Positions 33,912-42,957 of a DNA stretch of 64,000 nucleotides are shown here, piece after piece (position 1 is the first letter of the stretch; each line of letters opens with the position of its first letter). A program made the position numbers and the translations under genes. Under the pieces are notes generated by a model. It had not been told where the DNA came from and made no database searches. It saw only the letters and a list, made by a program, of their open reading frames with translations. Source of the DNA: CAG-177 sp003514385 (GTDB lineage: Bacteria > Bacillota > Clostridia > Oscillospirales > Acutalibacteraceae); the NCBI GenBank assembly GCA_051920445.1, contig JBPPLN010000001.1, forward strand, positions 310,001 to 374,000. The letters are read 5' to 3'.

Positions 33912-34958
33912 TCAGCTCTTCAGTTTTCTTTTGCTGAGTTTTCCCGCCAACTTATTGAGGCAATCGGTAAGCGGCTTTGAAACAAGTTTCAAAATTTCTG
34001 CTGAGGCAAACGAAAGAACAAGGAAAACGAGCGTTGCGACTATCATATTAGGAATATACTTTTGTAAATTAAACGGTTCTTCTATAAATATATAGTGTGT
34101 AATATAGGCAAAATATGATATTCCATCCAGCCAGCTTATAAGCTTTGATTTTCCCAATGCCGATTCAAGCCTAGGCAGATTCGAAAGGAGAAAATCGAAG
34201 AAAGCATATATCCACAAAGCCAACACGCACTGCGACCACGAAACAACTATATTATCATGGAGCACTGTTCCGTCGGCAAATTTTCTCACAACAAGCCTTG
34301 TGCCTAACGCCACCACCATAATCAGAGATATCAACAGAAAAGATTTTTTCCCTTTGAAGCTCAGATCTTTTTTGTTCATTGCATATCCGAGGAAAAATTC
34401 AATAAAATACACAATCTGAAAGCCGACATACGCCAACGCTATCTGCACCGCAACAATTAAAATACAGAGCACAACTTCGACTTTCGGATTTTTTTCGACA
34501 TTTTTCATGAAACTTGTGCTTTCTAACTTTTTCATAAGGATAAGCAGCAAATAGCACAACATTATGACAGTCAAAAACCAGAAATGGCCGATTCCGTCCA
34601 TTGACTCGGGCAAAGCAAAATAGCCTTTTATTTTTATAAAAATAAAGTCAAGACCCTGTAAATTCAAAATATATCTGTACGGGAACTTTGCCTCATATCT
34701 TATAAAGCAATAAAGCCAAACAAGCAGAACAAATATGTACATCGGGATACATATTTTTACAAAACGCCGAAAATACCAATTTAGCGGCTCTTTTATTTCC
34801 TTTTTGCCATACAAATATCCGGAAATAATAAAGAACAGTGGAACTCCGACATTAAAAACATATCCAAGTGAGCTTCCGTAAAAGCCCAAAAACAGGTGCG
34901 TCGCGAAAATCAGAAACATACCGACTATTCGCACCACTGAAATTTTCGTAATTTTCAT
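33912..34958 (-). CDS. Acyltransferase 3 family membrane protein
   Basis: About 348 residues with roughly ten membrane spans. The start ISVVRIVGMFLIFATHLF and the later FNVGVPLFFIISGYLYGKK match the acyltransferase-3 family of sugar O-acetyltransferases and related enzymes acting on cell-surface polymers. The gene is clearly more AT-rich than ligA and the other neighbours, suggesting horizontal acquisition. Start ATG 34958 or 34961 after AAAGGGTGAG. It lies 17 bases behind ligA on the same strand with no terminator between, so it is probably read from the ligA promoter. Confidence 0.8.
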   Translation of the reverse strand: MKITKISVVRIVGMFLIFATHLFLGFYGSSLGYVFNVGVPLFFIISGYLYGKKEIKEPLNWYFRRFVKICIPMYIFVLLVWLYCFIRYEAKFPYRYILNLQGLDFIFIKIKGYFALPESMDGIGHFWFLTVIMLCYLLLILMKKLESTSFMKNVEKNPKVEVVLCILIVAVQIALAYVGFQIVYFIEFFLGYAMNKKDLSFKGKKSFLLISLIMVVALGTRLVVRKFADGTVLHDNIVVSWSQCVLALWIYAFFDFLLSNLPRLESALGKSKLISWLDGISYFAYITHYIFIEEPFNLQKYIPNMIVATLVFLVLSFASAEILKLVSKPLTDCLNKLAGKLSKRKLKS

Positions 34959-34975
34959 CATTCTCACCCTTTTAT

Positions 34976-36964
34976 TTATATTCCTGCCATTTTCAGCAGA
35001 TCGTCCTGAGTTATGACCGGGATGCCGAGGTCGGTCGCTTTTTGCAGTTTGCTTCCGGCTTCTTCACCCGCGACGACATACGAAGTCTTTTTCGAGACGG
35101 ATGACGACGCTTTGCCGCCGAGGTTTTCGATTATCTCAGTCGCTTCTTTTCTCGAAAGCGTCGGCAGAGTGCCCGTAAGGACGAAAGTCAGACCTGCAAA
35201 GCGCTGATCGTCGCTCTTTTCTTTGAGCGATTTCATATTGACTCCCGCCGCTTTGAGTCGTTCTATTAAATCGGCGGTCTGAGTCATGGAGAAAAATTCC
35301 GCCGCGCTCTTTGCCATTATTCCGCCGAAGCCGTCTATTTCGGCTATCTCCTCTTCGGACGCGGCGATTATAGAATCAATATCGCCGAAATGCTCGGAGA
35401 GAAGCTTCGCCGCTTTCTGCCCGATATGGCGTATGCCAAGAGCGAACAGCAGGCGCGAAAGGTCGTTTTGCTTCGAGCGTTCGATAGCCTCGACGAGATT
35501 TTTTGCCGACTTTTCCTGATGTCCTTCGAGCATCATTATCTCGCCTGCGGTTATGTCATAGATATCGGCGACATTTGATATCAGATTTTCAGCGATAAAC
35601 TTTTCAACGAGAGCGTCGCCGAGCCCCTCGATATCCATGGCATCGCGCGAACAGAAATGGATAACATTGCGCAGCAGCTGAGCCGGGCACTCGGGATTGA
35701 CACAGCGGACAGCCGCCTCGCCCTCTTCGCGGATAACGGGAGCGGAGCAGGACGGGCAGATTGACGGCAGGATATACGGCACGGAATTTTCCGCGTGCGA
35801 CACGACGCGCACGACCTCCGGAATTATATCGCCCGCTTTTCTTACGGCGACTTCATCGCCGATGCGGATATCCTTTTCTGTTATAAAATCCTGATTATGA
35901 AGCGTTGCGCGGCTGACGGTTGAACCCGCGAGAAGAACAGGTTCAAAAACGGCAGTCGGAGTGAGCACGCCCGTGCGCCCGACACCGATCTCTATATCAA
36001 CGAGCTTCGTTGTCTTTTCTTCGGGCGGATATTTGAAAGCCACCGCCCACTTCGGGAATTTCGATGTACTGCCGAGGCGTTCGCGCCGGGCAAAATCATC
36101 GACTTTTATAACCGCGCCGTCGATATCATATTCGAGTCCCGAGCGTATCTCGCCAATACGCTTGAGTTCCGAGATGACATCGGTTATATTATCAAACCGA
36201 GTATAGAACGGAATTGTATGAAAGCCCTGTTCGCGCAGGAAATCGAGCGACTGCTTATGCGAGCTGAGTTGTGCGCCCTCTATCTGCTGGACATTGAAAA
36301 CGAAGATATCGAGTCCCCTGCCTGCGGTCACTTTTGAATCTTTCTGTCTGAGCGAACCTGCGGCGGCGTTGCGCGGGTTTTTAAAGGGCTTTTCGCCGTC
36401 GAGCTCCTGTCTTGTGACGAGAGAGGCAAAGACCGACTTCGGCATATACACCTCGCCTCTGACCTCGAGGAAAGGCAGCGGAGTTTTTATTTTCAGCGGA
36501 ATCGAGCGCACGGTGCGCAGGTTTGCGGTAACATCCTCGCCGACATCGCCGTCGCCGCGGGTCGAGCCGCGGGTCAGCACGCCGTTTGTATATTCGAGCG
36601 AGACGGAAAGTCCGTCGATTTTCGGCTCGACGACATAGCGAACATCCCGTTCGGTCTCTCTGACCCGGCGGTCAAATTCCTCTATCTCCGCGAAGCTGAA
36701 CGCATCCTGCAAACTCTCCATGCGCACGCGGTGTTCTACCTTTGAGAACAGATTTTCCGCACTGCCGCCGACGCGCACGGTCGGGGAATCCGGGGTCACA
36801 AGATCCGGATATTTATCCTCTATCGCCTTGAGCTCGCGCTGGAGCATATCATATTCGTAGTCCTCTATCTCGGGGTCGTCGTCGACATAATATTTTCTGC
36901 TGTAATAATTGAGCTTATCTCTGAGCTCCTGCGCGCGTTTTGCGCTCTGCTCTTTGTCGATCAA
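34976..36964 (-). CDS. ligA: NAD-dependent DNA ligase
   Basis: 662 residues with the full LigA layout: N-terminal Ia domain with YYVDDDPEIEDYEYD, adenylation domain with the AMP-accepting K115 in VEPKIDGLS, OB fold, four-cysteine zinc finger (CPSC...CVNPEC), helix-hairpin-helix repeats (LFALGIRHIG) and a C-terminal BRCT domain (GLTFVLTGTLPTLSR). It joins Okazaki fragments and seals repair nicks. The start codon is TTG (36964), eight bases after AAAAGGAGG. Promoter at 37005-37034. Confidence 0.97.
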   Translation of the reverse strand: MIDKEQSAKRAQELRDKLNYYSRKYYVDDDPEIEDYEYDMLQRELKAIEDKYPDLVTPDSPTVRVGGSAENLFSKVEHRVRMESLQDAFSFAEIEEFDRRVRETERDVRYVVEPKIDGLSVSLEYTNGVLTRGSTRGDGDVGEDVTANLRTVRSIPLKIKTPLPFLEVRGEVYMPKSVFASLVTRQELDGEKPFKNPRNAAAGSLRQKDSKVTAGRGLDIFVFNVQQIEGAQLSSHKQSLDFLREQGFHTIPFYTRFDNITDVISELKRIGEIRSGLEYDIDGAVIKVDDFARRERLGSTSKFPKWAVAFKYPPEEKTTKLVDIEIGVGRTGVLTPTAVFEPVLLAGSTVSRATLHNQDFITEKDIRIGDEVAVRKAGDIIPEVVRVVSHAENSVPYILPSICPSCSAPVIREEGEAAVRCVNPECPAQLLRNVIHFCSRDAMDIEGLGDALVEKFIAENLISNVADIYDITAGEIMMLEGHQEKSAKNLVEAIERSKQNDLSRLLFALGIRHIGQKAAKLLSEHFGDIDSIIAASEEEIAEIDGFGGIMAKSAAEFFSMTQTADLIERLKAAGVNMKSLKEKSDDQRFAGLTFVLTGTLPTLSRKEATEIIENLGGKASSSVSKKTSYVVAGEEAGSKLQKATDLGIPVITQDDLLKMAGI

Positions 36965-37004
36965 AAGGGATTCCTCCTTTTAAGCTTCCTTTTTCTCTGC
37001 GGTT

Positions 37005-37034
37005 ATTATACCACAACTTGAATACATCTAACAA
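37005..37034 (-). promoter_or_regulatory. Promoter of ligA
   Basis: Minus strand: TTGTTA (37034-37029), 18 bases, TATAAT (37010-37005), between yunB and ligA. Confidence 0.6.
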
Positions 37035-37043
37035 CAATTTATT

Positions 37044-37697
37044 TCACTGCCGCTGCGGAATATCTATTGTCACAGCGGTCTGCGGGACAGTACCGACGAC
37101 GATATTCTCGGCGATGCAATACTCATCCGAAAAATTCGCCGTGCCCTCGTTCCCGCCAAGAAAGGCATAGACGGAACACTCGACTTTAAGCATAACTCTG
37201 TGGCGGGTCTGGTTTATGCCCGCAGAAGTAAATTCATCCGTTATCTGCGCCTCCGCGCCGCCCGTCATGCGGACGGTTACGGGTATCTCGGGTCCCATAC
37301 CCGCAAAGACTTCGGAGCCGGTTACAGCGCCGAGCGGTATTTTCACAACAAATTTTGCATTTTCTTCGAGCGCTTCATCAACGGCGCGGACAAGGCGGGA
37401 CTTAAATAAATTGACGGAGGCAGCGTTGAGGGACATTGAGCCTATCTTTCCGTCGTTCGAGCCGACGCTGATAAGAGCGGAGCACTCCTCCGGGTTTTCG
37501 GATATAAATTTTTCTATGCTCTCGCCGACCGTGCGCACGGCGAGACTCTTTGCGCGGGTCATGGCGATATTGCGAACCGCCGGGCGAAGCCGCGCATCGA
37601 CAACGAGTACAAGGCAGACAGCAAGAGTAAAAGCGCACAGAGCCCTGAACGCCCCGCGCGGCAGAGTGCGAATATTGAATCGGCGCATCCGGCGCAT
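37044..37697 (-). CDS. yunB: Sporulation protein YunB
   Basis: 217 residues with one N-terminal membrane span (about residues 16-34) and an extracytoplasmic domain. KSLAVRTVGESIEKFI, KIPLGAVTGSEVFAGMGPEIPVTV and the C-terminal ENIVVGTVPQTAVTIDI are characteristic of YunB, a mother-cell protein of unknown biochemical role needed for normal spore formation. The ATG at 37697 follows GGGGGTG, which is part of the terminator hairpin of the upstream sugar transporter operon. Confidence 0.88.
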   Translation of the reverse strand: MRRMRRFNIRTLPRGAFRALCAFTLAVCLVLVVDARLRPAVRNIAMTRAKSLAVRTVGESIEKFISENPEECSALISVGSNDGKIGSMSLNAASVNLFKSRLVRAVDEALEENAKFVVKIPLGAVTGSEVFAGMGPEIPVTVRMTGGAEAQITDEFTSAGINQTRHRVMLKVECSVYAFLGGNEGTANFSDEYCIAENIVVGTVPQTAVTIDIPQRQ

Positions 37698-37728
37698 AAA
37701 AACACCCCCGCAACAGTTTATGCGGGGG
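37698..37728 (-). terminator. Terminator of the sugar ABC operon, containing the yunB ribosome binding site
   Basis: Minus strand: CCCCCGCA (37728-37721) and TGCGGGGG (37712-37705) form a perfect stem, then TGTTTTT directly before the yunB ATG. The GGGGG of the 3' arm doubles as the yunB ribosome binding site. Confidence 0.8.
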
Positions 37729-37748
37729 CGACCGAATTTGTTATTGTT

Positions 37749-38705
37749 TTATTTTGAAGCCCTGACAACGGACACGCCGGTATCTATAGATTCGGGACCC
37801 GTTGAATTGCCTTTGAGAGCCGCGAGTGCCTGCGCCATGCCGAGATAGCCCATGGTATAGGGGTTCTGCACCATGACCGCTTTAAGACTTCCGTCGTTTA
37901 TCAGCGACTCGATAGTGTTTGAAGTATCAAAGCCGATACCGATTATCTTCTTGCCGGAATCTTTGATAGCGTTGCCTACGCCGACGGTCGAGCCCTCGTT
38001 GGTGCCGTAAAGTCCGACGAGGTCGGAGTTGCCGGTTATAAAACCGGTTGCCGCCTCCTGCGAGGATGCGAAGTTGCCGTCTTTATATTCGGTAGTGAGC
38101 AGAGTAAACTTGCCGTCTTTGGTTATCGCCTCGCGGAAACCCTTTTCGCGGTTCATGCTCGAATTTGTCGCGGTGTTGACGCCGATTATGCCTATCTTGC
38201 CGCTCGTTATGCCCGCGTTTTTGAGCTCTTCGAGCATGGTCTCGCCCGCTATCATGCCTGCGTTGTAATTATCGGTCGAGAGAGTTGTGACCGCAGGCTC
38301 GTTTGCGGGAGAATCGACATAGATTATCTTGACTCCCTTGTCCTTTGCGTTTTTGACAGTCTGCGAAATCGCCGAGGGGTCGTTTGCGGCGAGCATTATC
38401 AGGCTCGCGCCGTCGGCTATGGCGTTGTTGACCGCCTCGATCTGCTTGGCGTTGTCCTTGACATCGGGGGCATCCCACTTATAAGTGATGCCGAGCTGCT
38501 TTGCCATATCCGACGCGCCCTTGTCGACCGAGACCCAGTGCTGATCCATCTTGTCGATAGTGATGAGATATACTTTGTACTTTGCGTTGGCGGCGCTCTC
38601 GGTCATGCCCTGCGCCGTGTTGTTGCCCTCGCCGCTTCTGCTGCACGCCGCAAAGGCGGTCAGAATCAGCAACGCCGACATAATAACTGCGAGTATCTTT
38701 TTCAT
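37749..38705 (-). CDS. Sugar ABC transporter substrate-binding lipoprotein, RbsB-like
   Basis: 318-residue periplasmic-binding-protein type 1 with the lipobox F-A-A-C21. It shows YLITIDKMDQHWVSVDKGASDMAKQLG, LIMLAANDPSAI, DNYNAGMIAGE, LYGTNEGSTVGVGNAI and VMVQNPYTMGYLG, all standard for the ribose/galactose/AI-2 group. The sugar is not certain: no kinase, RbsD or isomerase gene is adjacent. Last gene of the operon ATPase-permease-binding protein, ended by the terminator at 37698-37728. Confidence 0.88.
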   Translation of the reverse strand: MKKILAVIMSALLILTAFAACSRSGEGNNTAQGMTESAANAKYKVYLITIDKMDQHWVSVDKGASDMAKQLGITYKWDAPDVKDNAKQIEAVNNAIADGASLIMLAANDPSAISQTVKNAKDKGVKIIYVDSPANEPAVTTLSTDNYNAGMIAGETMLEELKNAGITSGKIGIIGVNTATNSSMNREKGFREAITKDGKFTLLTTEYKDGNFASSQEAATGFITGNSDLVGLYGTNEGSTVGVGNAIKDSGKKIIGIGFDTSNTIESLINDGSLKAVMVQNPYTMGYLGMAQALAALKGNSTGPESIDTGVSVVRASK

Positions 38706-38717
38706 ACTGTCCTCCGT

Positions 38718-39734
38718 TTATTCTCTTTTTTCTCTGCCGCCGCCGAGCTTGAGCCCTTTGGCGGCATTTGTGTTGAGCCGCTTGCCTCCGTGGACGATTC
38801 TGTCTATAAGCACGGAGATTATGACGACTATGCCGATGACTATATTGCGAAGCGCGAGAGGCGCGCCTGCGAACTGGAGACCGTTATTGAGCACGCCCCA
38901 GATAAACGCACCTATGACGGTGCCGAGGAGCATACCCTGTCCGCCCATAGTGCTGACTCCGCCGATAACGGACGCGGCGACGGCGTTGAGCTCATAGTTA
39001 GAGCCCGCGTCCATGCTGCCCATGCCGCTCTGCGCGGTGAGTATCAAGCCGACAACGCCGGCGAGGAAAGAAGATATGACATAAACTTTCGTCTGCGCCG
39101 CGGCGACATTGACTCCGGACAGGCGCGCCGCCTCATAGTTCGAGCCGAGGGCATAGACATGCCTGCCGAGTGCCGTCTTTGAAAGAATGAACGCGAAGAA
39201 GGCGAAGAGCACTATCGCTATCCAGATCGGGGTATATATCCCGAGGAAGCGGCCGTAATAGAAGAAATTCTTGAAGGCGTCGGAATATATGCCGTTGGTG
39301 TTCATATTGCCGTTGACAATCTGCGCGACACCGCGGGCGATTATCATAGTACCGAGGGTGGCTATGAACGCCGGGAGCTTTGCAACAGAGATAAGAAGTC
39401 CGTTTACAAGACCGATTGCAAGGCAACAAATAATAGTTATGAGCACGGTCAAAATCGGGTTCATATTAAATTTTGTCATCAGCGTCGCGCTTATCATGCA
39501 CGACATTCCCGCGACCGAGCCTATCGAAAGGTCGATTCCGGCGGTTATAAGAACGAACGACTGGCCGACGCCGATTATCAATATCGGCGCCACCTGGCGC
39601 AGAAGGTTCGTTATATTGGTTGCGGAGAAGAACAGCGGGTTTATCAGCGCAAAGACGATTATCATAACTATCAGCGCCGCAAAGACCGAGAGCACCTGTC
39701 CCATTCCCCTTGCGGAAAGCATTTTTTTGAACAT
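38718..39734 (-). CDS. Sugar ABC transporter permease, RbsC-like
   Basis: 338-residue inner-membrane permease with 8-10 spans. LIIGVGQSFVLITAGIDLSIGSVAGM, GLVNGLLISVAKLPAFIATLGTM and AVAASVIGGVSTMGGQG are the conserved blocks of the RbsC/XylH/AraH group. It begins directly after the ATPase stop; its GGAGGTGAG ribosome binding site lies in the last ATPase codons. Confidence 0.92.
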   Translation of the reverse strand: MFKKMLSARGMGQVLSVFAALIVMIIVFALINPLFFSATNITNLLRQVAPILIIGVGQSFVLITAGIDLSIGSVAGMSCMISATLMTKFNMNPILTVLITIICCLAIGLVNGLLISVAKLPAFIATLGTMIIARGVAQIVNGNMNTNGIYSDAFKNFFYYGRFLGIYTPIWIAIVLFAFFAFILSKTALGRHVYALGSNYEAARLSGVNVAAAQTKVYVISSFLAGVVGLILTAQSGMGSMDAGSNYELNAVAASVIGGVSTMGGQGMLLGTVIGAFIWGVLNNGLQFAGAPLALRNIVIGIVVIISVLIDRIVHGGKRLNTNAAKGLKLGGGREKRE

Positions 39735-41234
39735 TCAGCTCACCTCCGTGCGGAACTTTGTTGCAAGCTCCATTATTTTTTCCTGCGTGGCTTCATCGCG
39801 GCTGAGTTCGCCCGTGATGCGCCCGGAACACATGACGATTATCCTGTCGCTCATGCCGAGCACCTCGGGCAGCTCAGACGAGACGAACATAACGCCGATG
39901 CCGCTCCTTTTGAGCTTGTTCATCAGGTTATATATCTCGACTTTGGCGGCGACATCGATGCCGCGCGTCGGCTCGTCGAAAATTATTACTTTGGCGTCGC
40001 GCATGAGCCATTTGCCGACGACTATCTTCTGCTGGTTGCCGCCCGAAAGATTTTTGACCTCGCTTTTTATTGACGGCGTTTTTATTTTCAGCTCTTTTAC
40101 GGCGCGATTCGCCATATCCCGCTCGCGCTTTGCGCTAAGCACCCCGACGGGGTTCGAGAGCGTATCGAGATTCGCTATAGCTATATTTTCGCTGACATCA
40201 AGTTCAACCAAAAGACCGTCCTTTTTCCTGTCCTCCGGCGCGCAGACTATGCCCGCCTTGACAGCATCGCGCGGGCTTTTGAGCTTCACGCTCTTGTCGT
40301 AGACGACAACTTCGCCCGCCGTTATTTTATCCGCGCCGAACAGCGCCCTGACGAGTTCCGTGCGCCCCGCGCCGACAAGGCCGGCAAAGCCGAGTATCTC
40401 GCCGGAATAGAGATCGAACGAAATATTCTGAACCTCGGAGGTGGATATTCCCTTGACCTCCATGATTTTTTTGCCGCGCTCAGTCTGCTCGTGCGGATAT
40501 TTTTCGGTTATCTCGCGTCCGACCATGAGGGCGATTATCTCTCCAATTGAAAGATCTTTGAAGTCGGCGGTCTTTATATATTTTCCGTCGCGCATGACAG
40601 TGACTCTGTCGACGATATTTTCAAGCTCTTCAAGGCGGTGGGAGATATAGATTATGCCCTTGCCCATATTTTTGAGCTCGTTTATTATTCTGAAAAGCTC
40701 CTGCGTTTCGCGCTCGGTCAGTGCCGAGCTCGGCTCGTCCATGATTATAATATCGGCGTTTGTCGAGAGAGCCTTTGCAATCTCGACCATCTGCTGTTTT
40801 GACACGGAGAGCTTGCCGACTTCGGTATCGGGCTCGATATTGAGGCTCAACTCTTTGAGGAGCTTTGACGCGCGGGCGTTCTGCTCTTTGAAATCGACCA
40901 TGCCACCCTTTTTGAGCTCCCTGCCGAGAAAGATGTTCTCCGCCACGGTCAGATGGCGGCACATATTGAGCTCCTGATGGATAACGGCAATGCCGAGTTC
41001 AGACGCCTGGGCGACGGTAGAATACTCCTGCGTTTTGCCGCGTATCTTCACTTCGCCCTCGTCTTTTTGATATATTCCGCCGATTATTTTCATCAGCGTG
41101 GATTTTCCCGCTCCGTTTTCGCCGAGCAGCGCATGCACCTCGCCCGCCCGAAGCTCGAAATCGACTTTGTCGAGTGCAACGACTCCGGGAAAGAACTTCG
41201 ATATTCCCTTCATCTGCACAAGATATTCTTCCAT
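39735..41234 (-). CDS. Sugar ABC transporter ATPase, RbsA/MglA-like (double cassette)
   Basis: 499 residues with two fused nucleotide-binding domains. The first has Walker A GENGAGKST, signature LSVSKQQMVEIAKAL and Walker B IIMDEPSSAL. The second has the degenerate Walker A region GLVGAGRTEL, signature NLSGGNQQKIVVGKWL and Walker B VIIFDEPTRGID, as usual in this group. First gene of the operon; GGGAGG precedes the ATG, directly after a leader hairpin. Confidence 0.95.
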   Translation of the reverse strand: MEEYLVQMKGISKFFPGVVALDKVDFELRAGEVHALLGENGAGKSTLMKIIGGIYQKDEGEVKIRGKTQEYSTVAQASELGIAVIHQELNMCRHLTVAENIFLGRELKKGGMVDFKEQNARASKLLKELSLNIEPDTEVGKLSVSKQQMVEIAKALSTNADIIIMDEPSSALTERETQELFRIINELKNMGKGIIYISHRLEELENIVDRVTVMRDGKYIKTADFKDLSIGEIIALMVGREITEKYPHEQTERGKKIMEVKGISTSEVQNISFDLYSGEILGFAGLVGAGRTELVRALFGADKITAGEVVVYDKSVKLKSPRDAVKAGIVCAPEDRKKDGLLVELDVSENIAIANLDTLSNPVGVLSAKRERDMANRAVKELKIKTPSIKSEVKNLSGGNQQKIVVGKWLMRDAKVIIFDEPTRGIDVAAKVEIYNLMNKLKRSGIGVMFVSSELPEVLGMSDRIIVMCSGRITGELSRDEATQEKIMELATKFRTEVS

Positions 41235-41248
41235 TTTTCTTCCTCCCG

Positions 41249-41267
41249 TGCGGATTTGAAATCCGCA
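41249..41267 (-). promoter_or_regulatory. Hairpin immediately upstream of the sugar ABC operon ribosome binding site
   Basis: TGCGGATTT and AAATCCGCA form a perfect inverted repeat with a minimal loop, ending one base before the CGGGAGG of the ATPase gene. A likely promoter (TTGTGA, 17 bases, TAATAA) lies about 60 bases upstream. A role in mRNA stability or translation is inference. Confidence 0.4.
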
Positions 41268-41406
41268 AATAAGGTAAAGTCGGTGTTTATTGTTGCCTGT
41301 GCGAGCGCAATTATTAAAGCAGGCGCAAAATTTTCACAATAATTAAATTGTCATAAATTGAGAGCAAATATAACGACAAAAATATAGATTATGGCGCTTT
41401 ATATAC

Positions 41407-41435
41407 TTGTCTGCCGGCAAAAAGAGTGGTATAAT
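41407..41435 (+). promoter_or_regulatory. Promoter of the GlpA-like oxidoreductase operon
   Basis: TTGTCT (41407-41412), 17 bases, TATAAT (41430-41435). The TTG that opens the longest reading frame is again the -35 element; the proper start is 41485. Confidence 0.75.
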
Positions 41436-41484
41436 AACTATGTCTGTAAAACCAGCCATACTATTTCCGTCTGGAGGTAAAAAT

Positions 41485-42921
41485 ATGTCATACGATGTAG
41501 CAATTATCGGTGCAGGCGTCAGCGGCGCAATGGTCGCGAGAGAGCTGAGCCGATATAACATCAAAGTCGCATTGGTTGAAAAATGCAGCGACATGGCGAT
41601 GGGCACAACAAAGGCCAACAGCGCCATTGTCCACGCAGGCTTCGACGCAATGCCCGGCACCCTCAAAGCGAGACTCAACGTTGAGGGCACTGCCGCAATG
41701 CCCGGTCTGTGCGAGACGCTCCATGTCCCGTTCAAGCCCATCGGCTCATATGTCGTCGCTTTCTCGAACGAGGAAGTTGAGACTCTTGAAGAGCTCAAGG
41801 CAAGAGGCGAAGAGAACGGAGTTCCCGGACTCGAGATTCTCGACAAAGAGGCTATTCACCGCGAAGAGCCGAACCTCAGCGACGAGGCAGTCGCCGCGCT
41901 CTACGCTCCGACCGCCGGAATCGTCTGCCCCTACGAGCTGACGATAGCGACAGTTGAGAACGCAGTCATGAACGGCGTCGAGTTCTTCCGCAATTTTGAT
42001 GTTACGGCTATTGAAAAGAACGCGCAGGGCAACTTTGTCCTCAAGTCCGACGCAGGCGAGATCGAAGCCGAATATGTCGTCAACGCCGCCGGCGTTTTCT
42101 GCGACAAGGTAGCTTCTCTCATCGGCGATGATTCAATAACCATTATTCCCCGCAAGGGCGAATATATGCTCATGGACAGAGCAGTCGGCGACAAGGTAAA
42201 GCACACGATATTCCAGTGTCCTTCAAAGATGGGCAAGGGTGTTCTCGTCACCCCGACCGTTGACGGCAACCTGCTCGTAGGTCCGAGCGCAGTCGACATA
42301 GACGAAAAGGACGATTGCTCGACCACCGCAGACGGCACGAACGGCGTTTTCAAGACCGCTCTGAGATCCGTTCCGTCGCTCTCGACCCGCGACGTCATCA
42401 CTTCGTTTGCAGGCATCCGCGCCCACAGCACCGGCGACGATTTCATCATTGCCCCCAGCGAGAAGGACGCGAAGTTCATAAACGTTGCCGGCATCGAGTC
42501 GCCCGGTCTCTCCTCCGCTCCCGCTATCGGCCTTTATGTCTGCGACATGATCCTGCAGGACAAGGGCAAAGTCAGCGAGAAGGCGGACTTCATCCCCGGC
42601 AGACCCGCTCCCGTGCGTTTCCGCCACATGAGCGCGGAAGAGCGCAAAGCACTTGTTGAAAAGAACAGCGCATACGGCAGAGTTATCTGCCGCTGCGAGA
42701 CTATAACCGAGGGCGAGATCCTCGACGCTATCCACGCGCCCGCAGGCGCCATCGACGTTGACGGCGTAAAGCGCCGCACGAGAGCCGGAATGGGTCGCTG
42801 CCAGGGCGGCTTCTGCGGCTCGAAGGTAGTCGAGATACTTGCAAGAGAGCTTGGTCAGGAGCTTGATGAAATCACAAAATGCGGCGGAGAGTCAAAGATC
42901 CTCTTCGGCAGGACTAAGTGA
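41485..42921 (+). CDS. FAD-dependent glycerol-3-phosphate dehydrogenase-like oxidoreductase (GlpA-like)
   Basis: 478 residues. An N-terminal FAD-binding Rossmann motif (DVAIIGAGVSGAMVARELSRY), NSAIVHAGFDAMPG, and INVAGIESPGLSSAPAIG define a DAO/GlpA-type domain. The last ~85 residues are a BFD-like [2Fe-2S] domain with C-x-C (VICRCETITEGEI) and C-x4-C (GRCQGGFCG). Such proteins oxidise glycerol-3-phosphate in many Clostridia, together with the two following genes. GGAGG precedes the ATG. No glycerol kinase or facilitator is nearby, so the substrate remains inferred. Confidence 0.8.
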   Translation: MSYDVAIIGAGVSGAMVARELSRYNIKVALVEKCSDMAMGTTKANSAIVHAGFDAMPGTLKARLNVEGTAAMPGLCETLHVPFKPIGSYVVAFSNEEVETLEELKARGEENGVPGLEILDKEAIHREEPNLSDEAVAALYAPTAGIVCPYELTIATVENAVMNGVEFFRNFDVTAIEKNAQGNFVLKSDAGEIEAEYVVNAAGVFCDKVASLIGDDSITIIPRKGEYMLMDRAVGDKVKHTIFQCPSKMGKGVLVTPTVDGNLLVGPSAVDIDEKDDCSTTADGTNGVFKTALRSVPSLSTRDVITSFAGIRAHSTGDDFIIAPSEKDAKFINVAGIESPGLSSAPAIGLYVCDMILQDKGKVSEKADFIPGRPAPVRFRHMSAEERKALVEKNSAYGRVICRCETITEGEILDAIHAPAGAIDVDGVKRRTRAGMGRCQGGFCGSKVVEILARELGQELDEITKCGGESKILFGRTK

Positions 42922-42957
42922 TTTGCGAACTTTCGCAGCATGAAAGGATGAATACTA

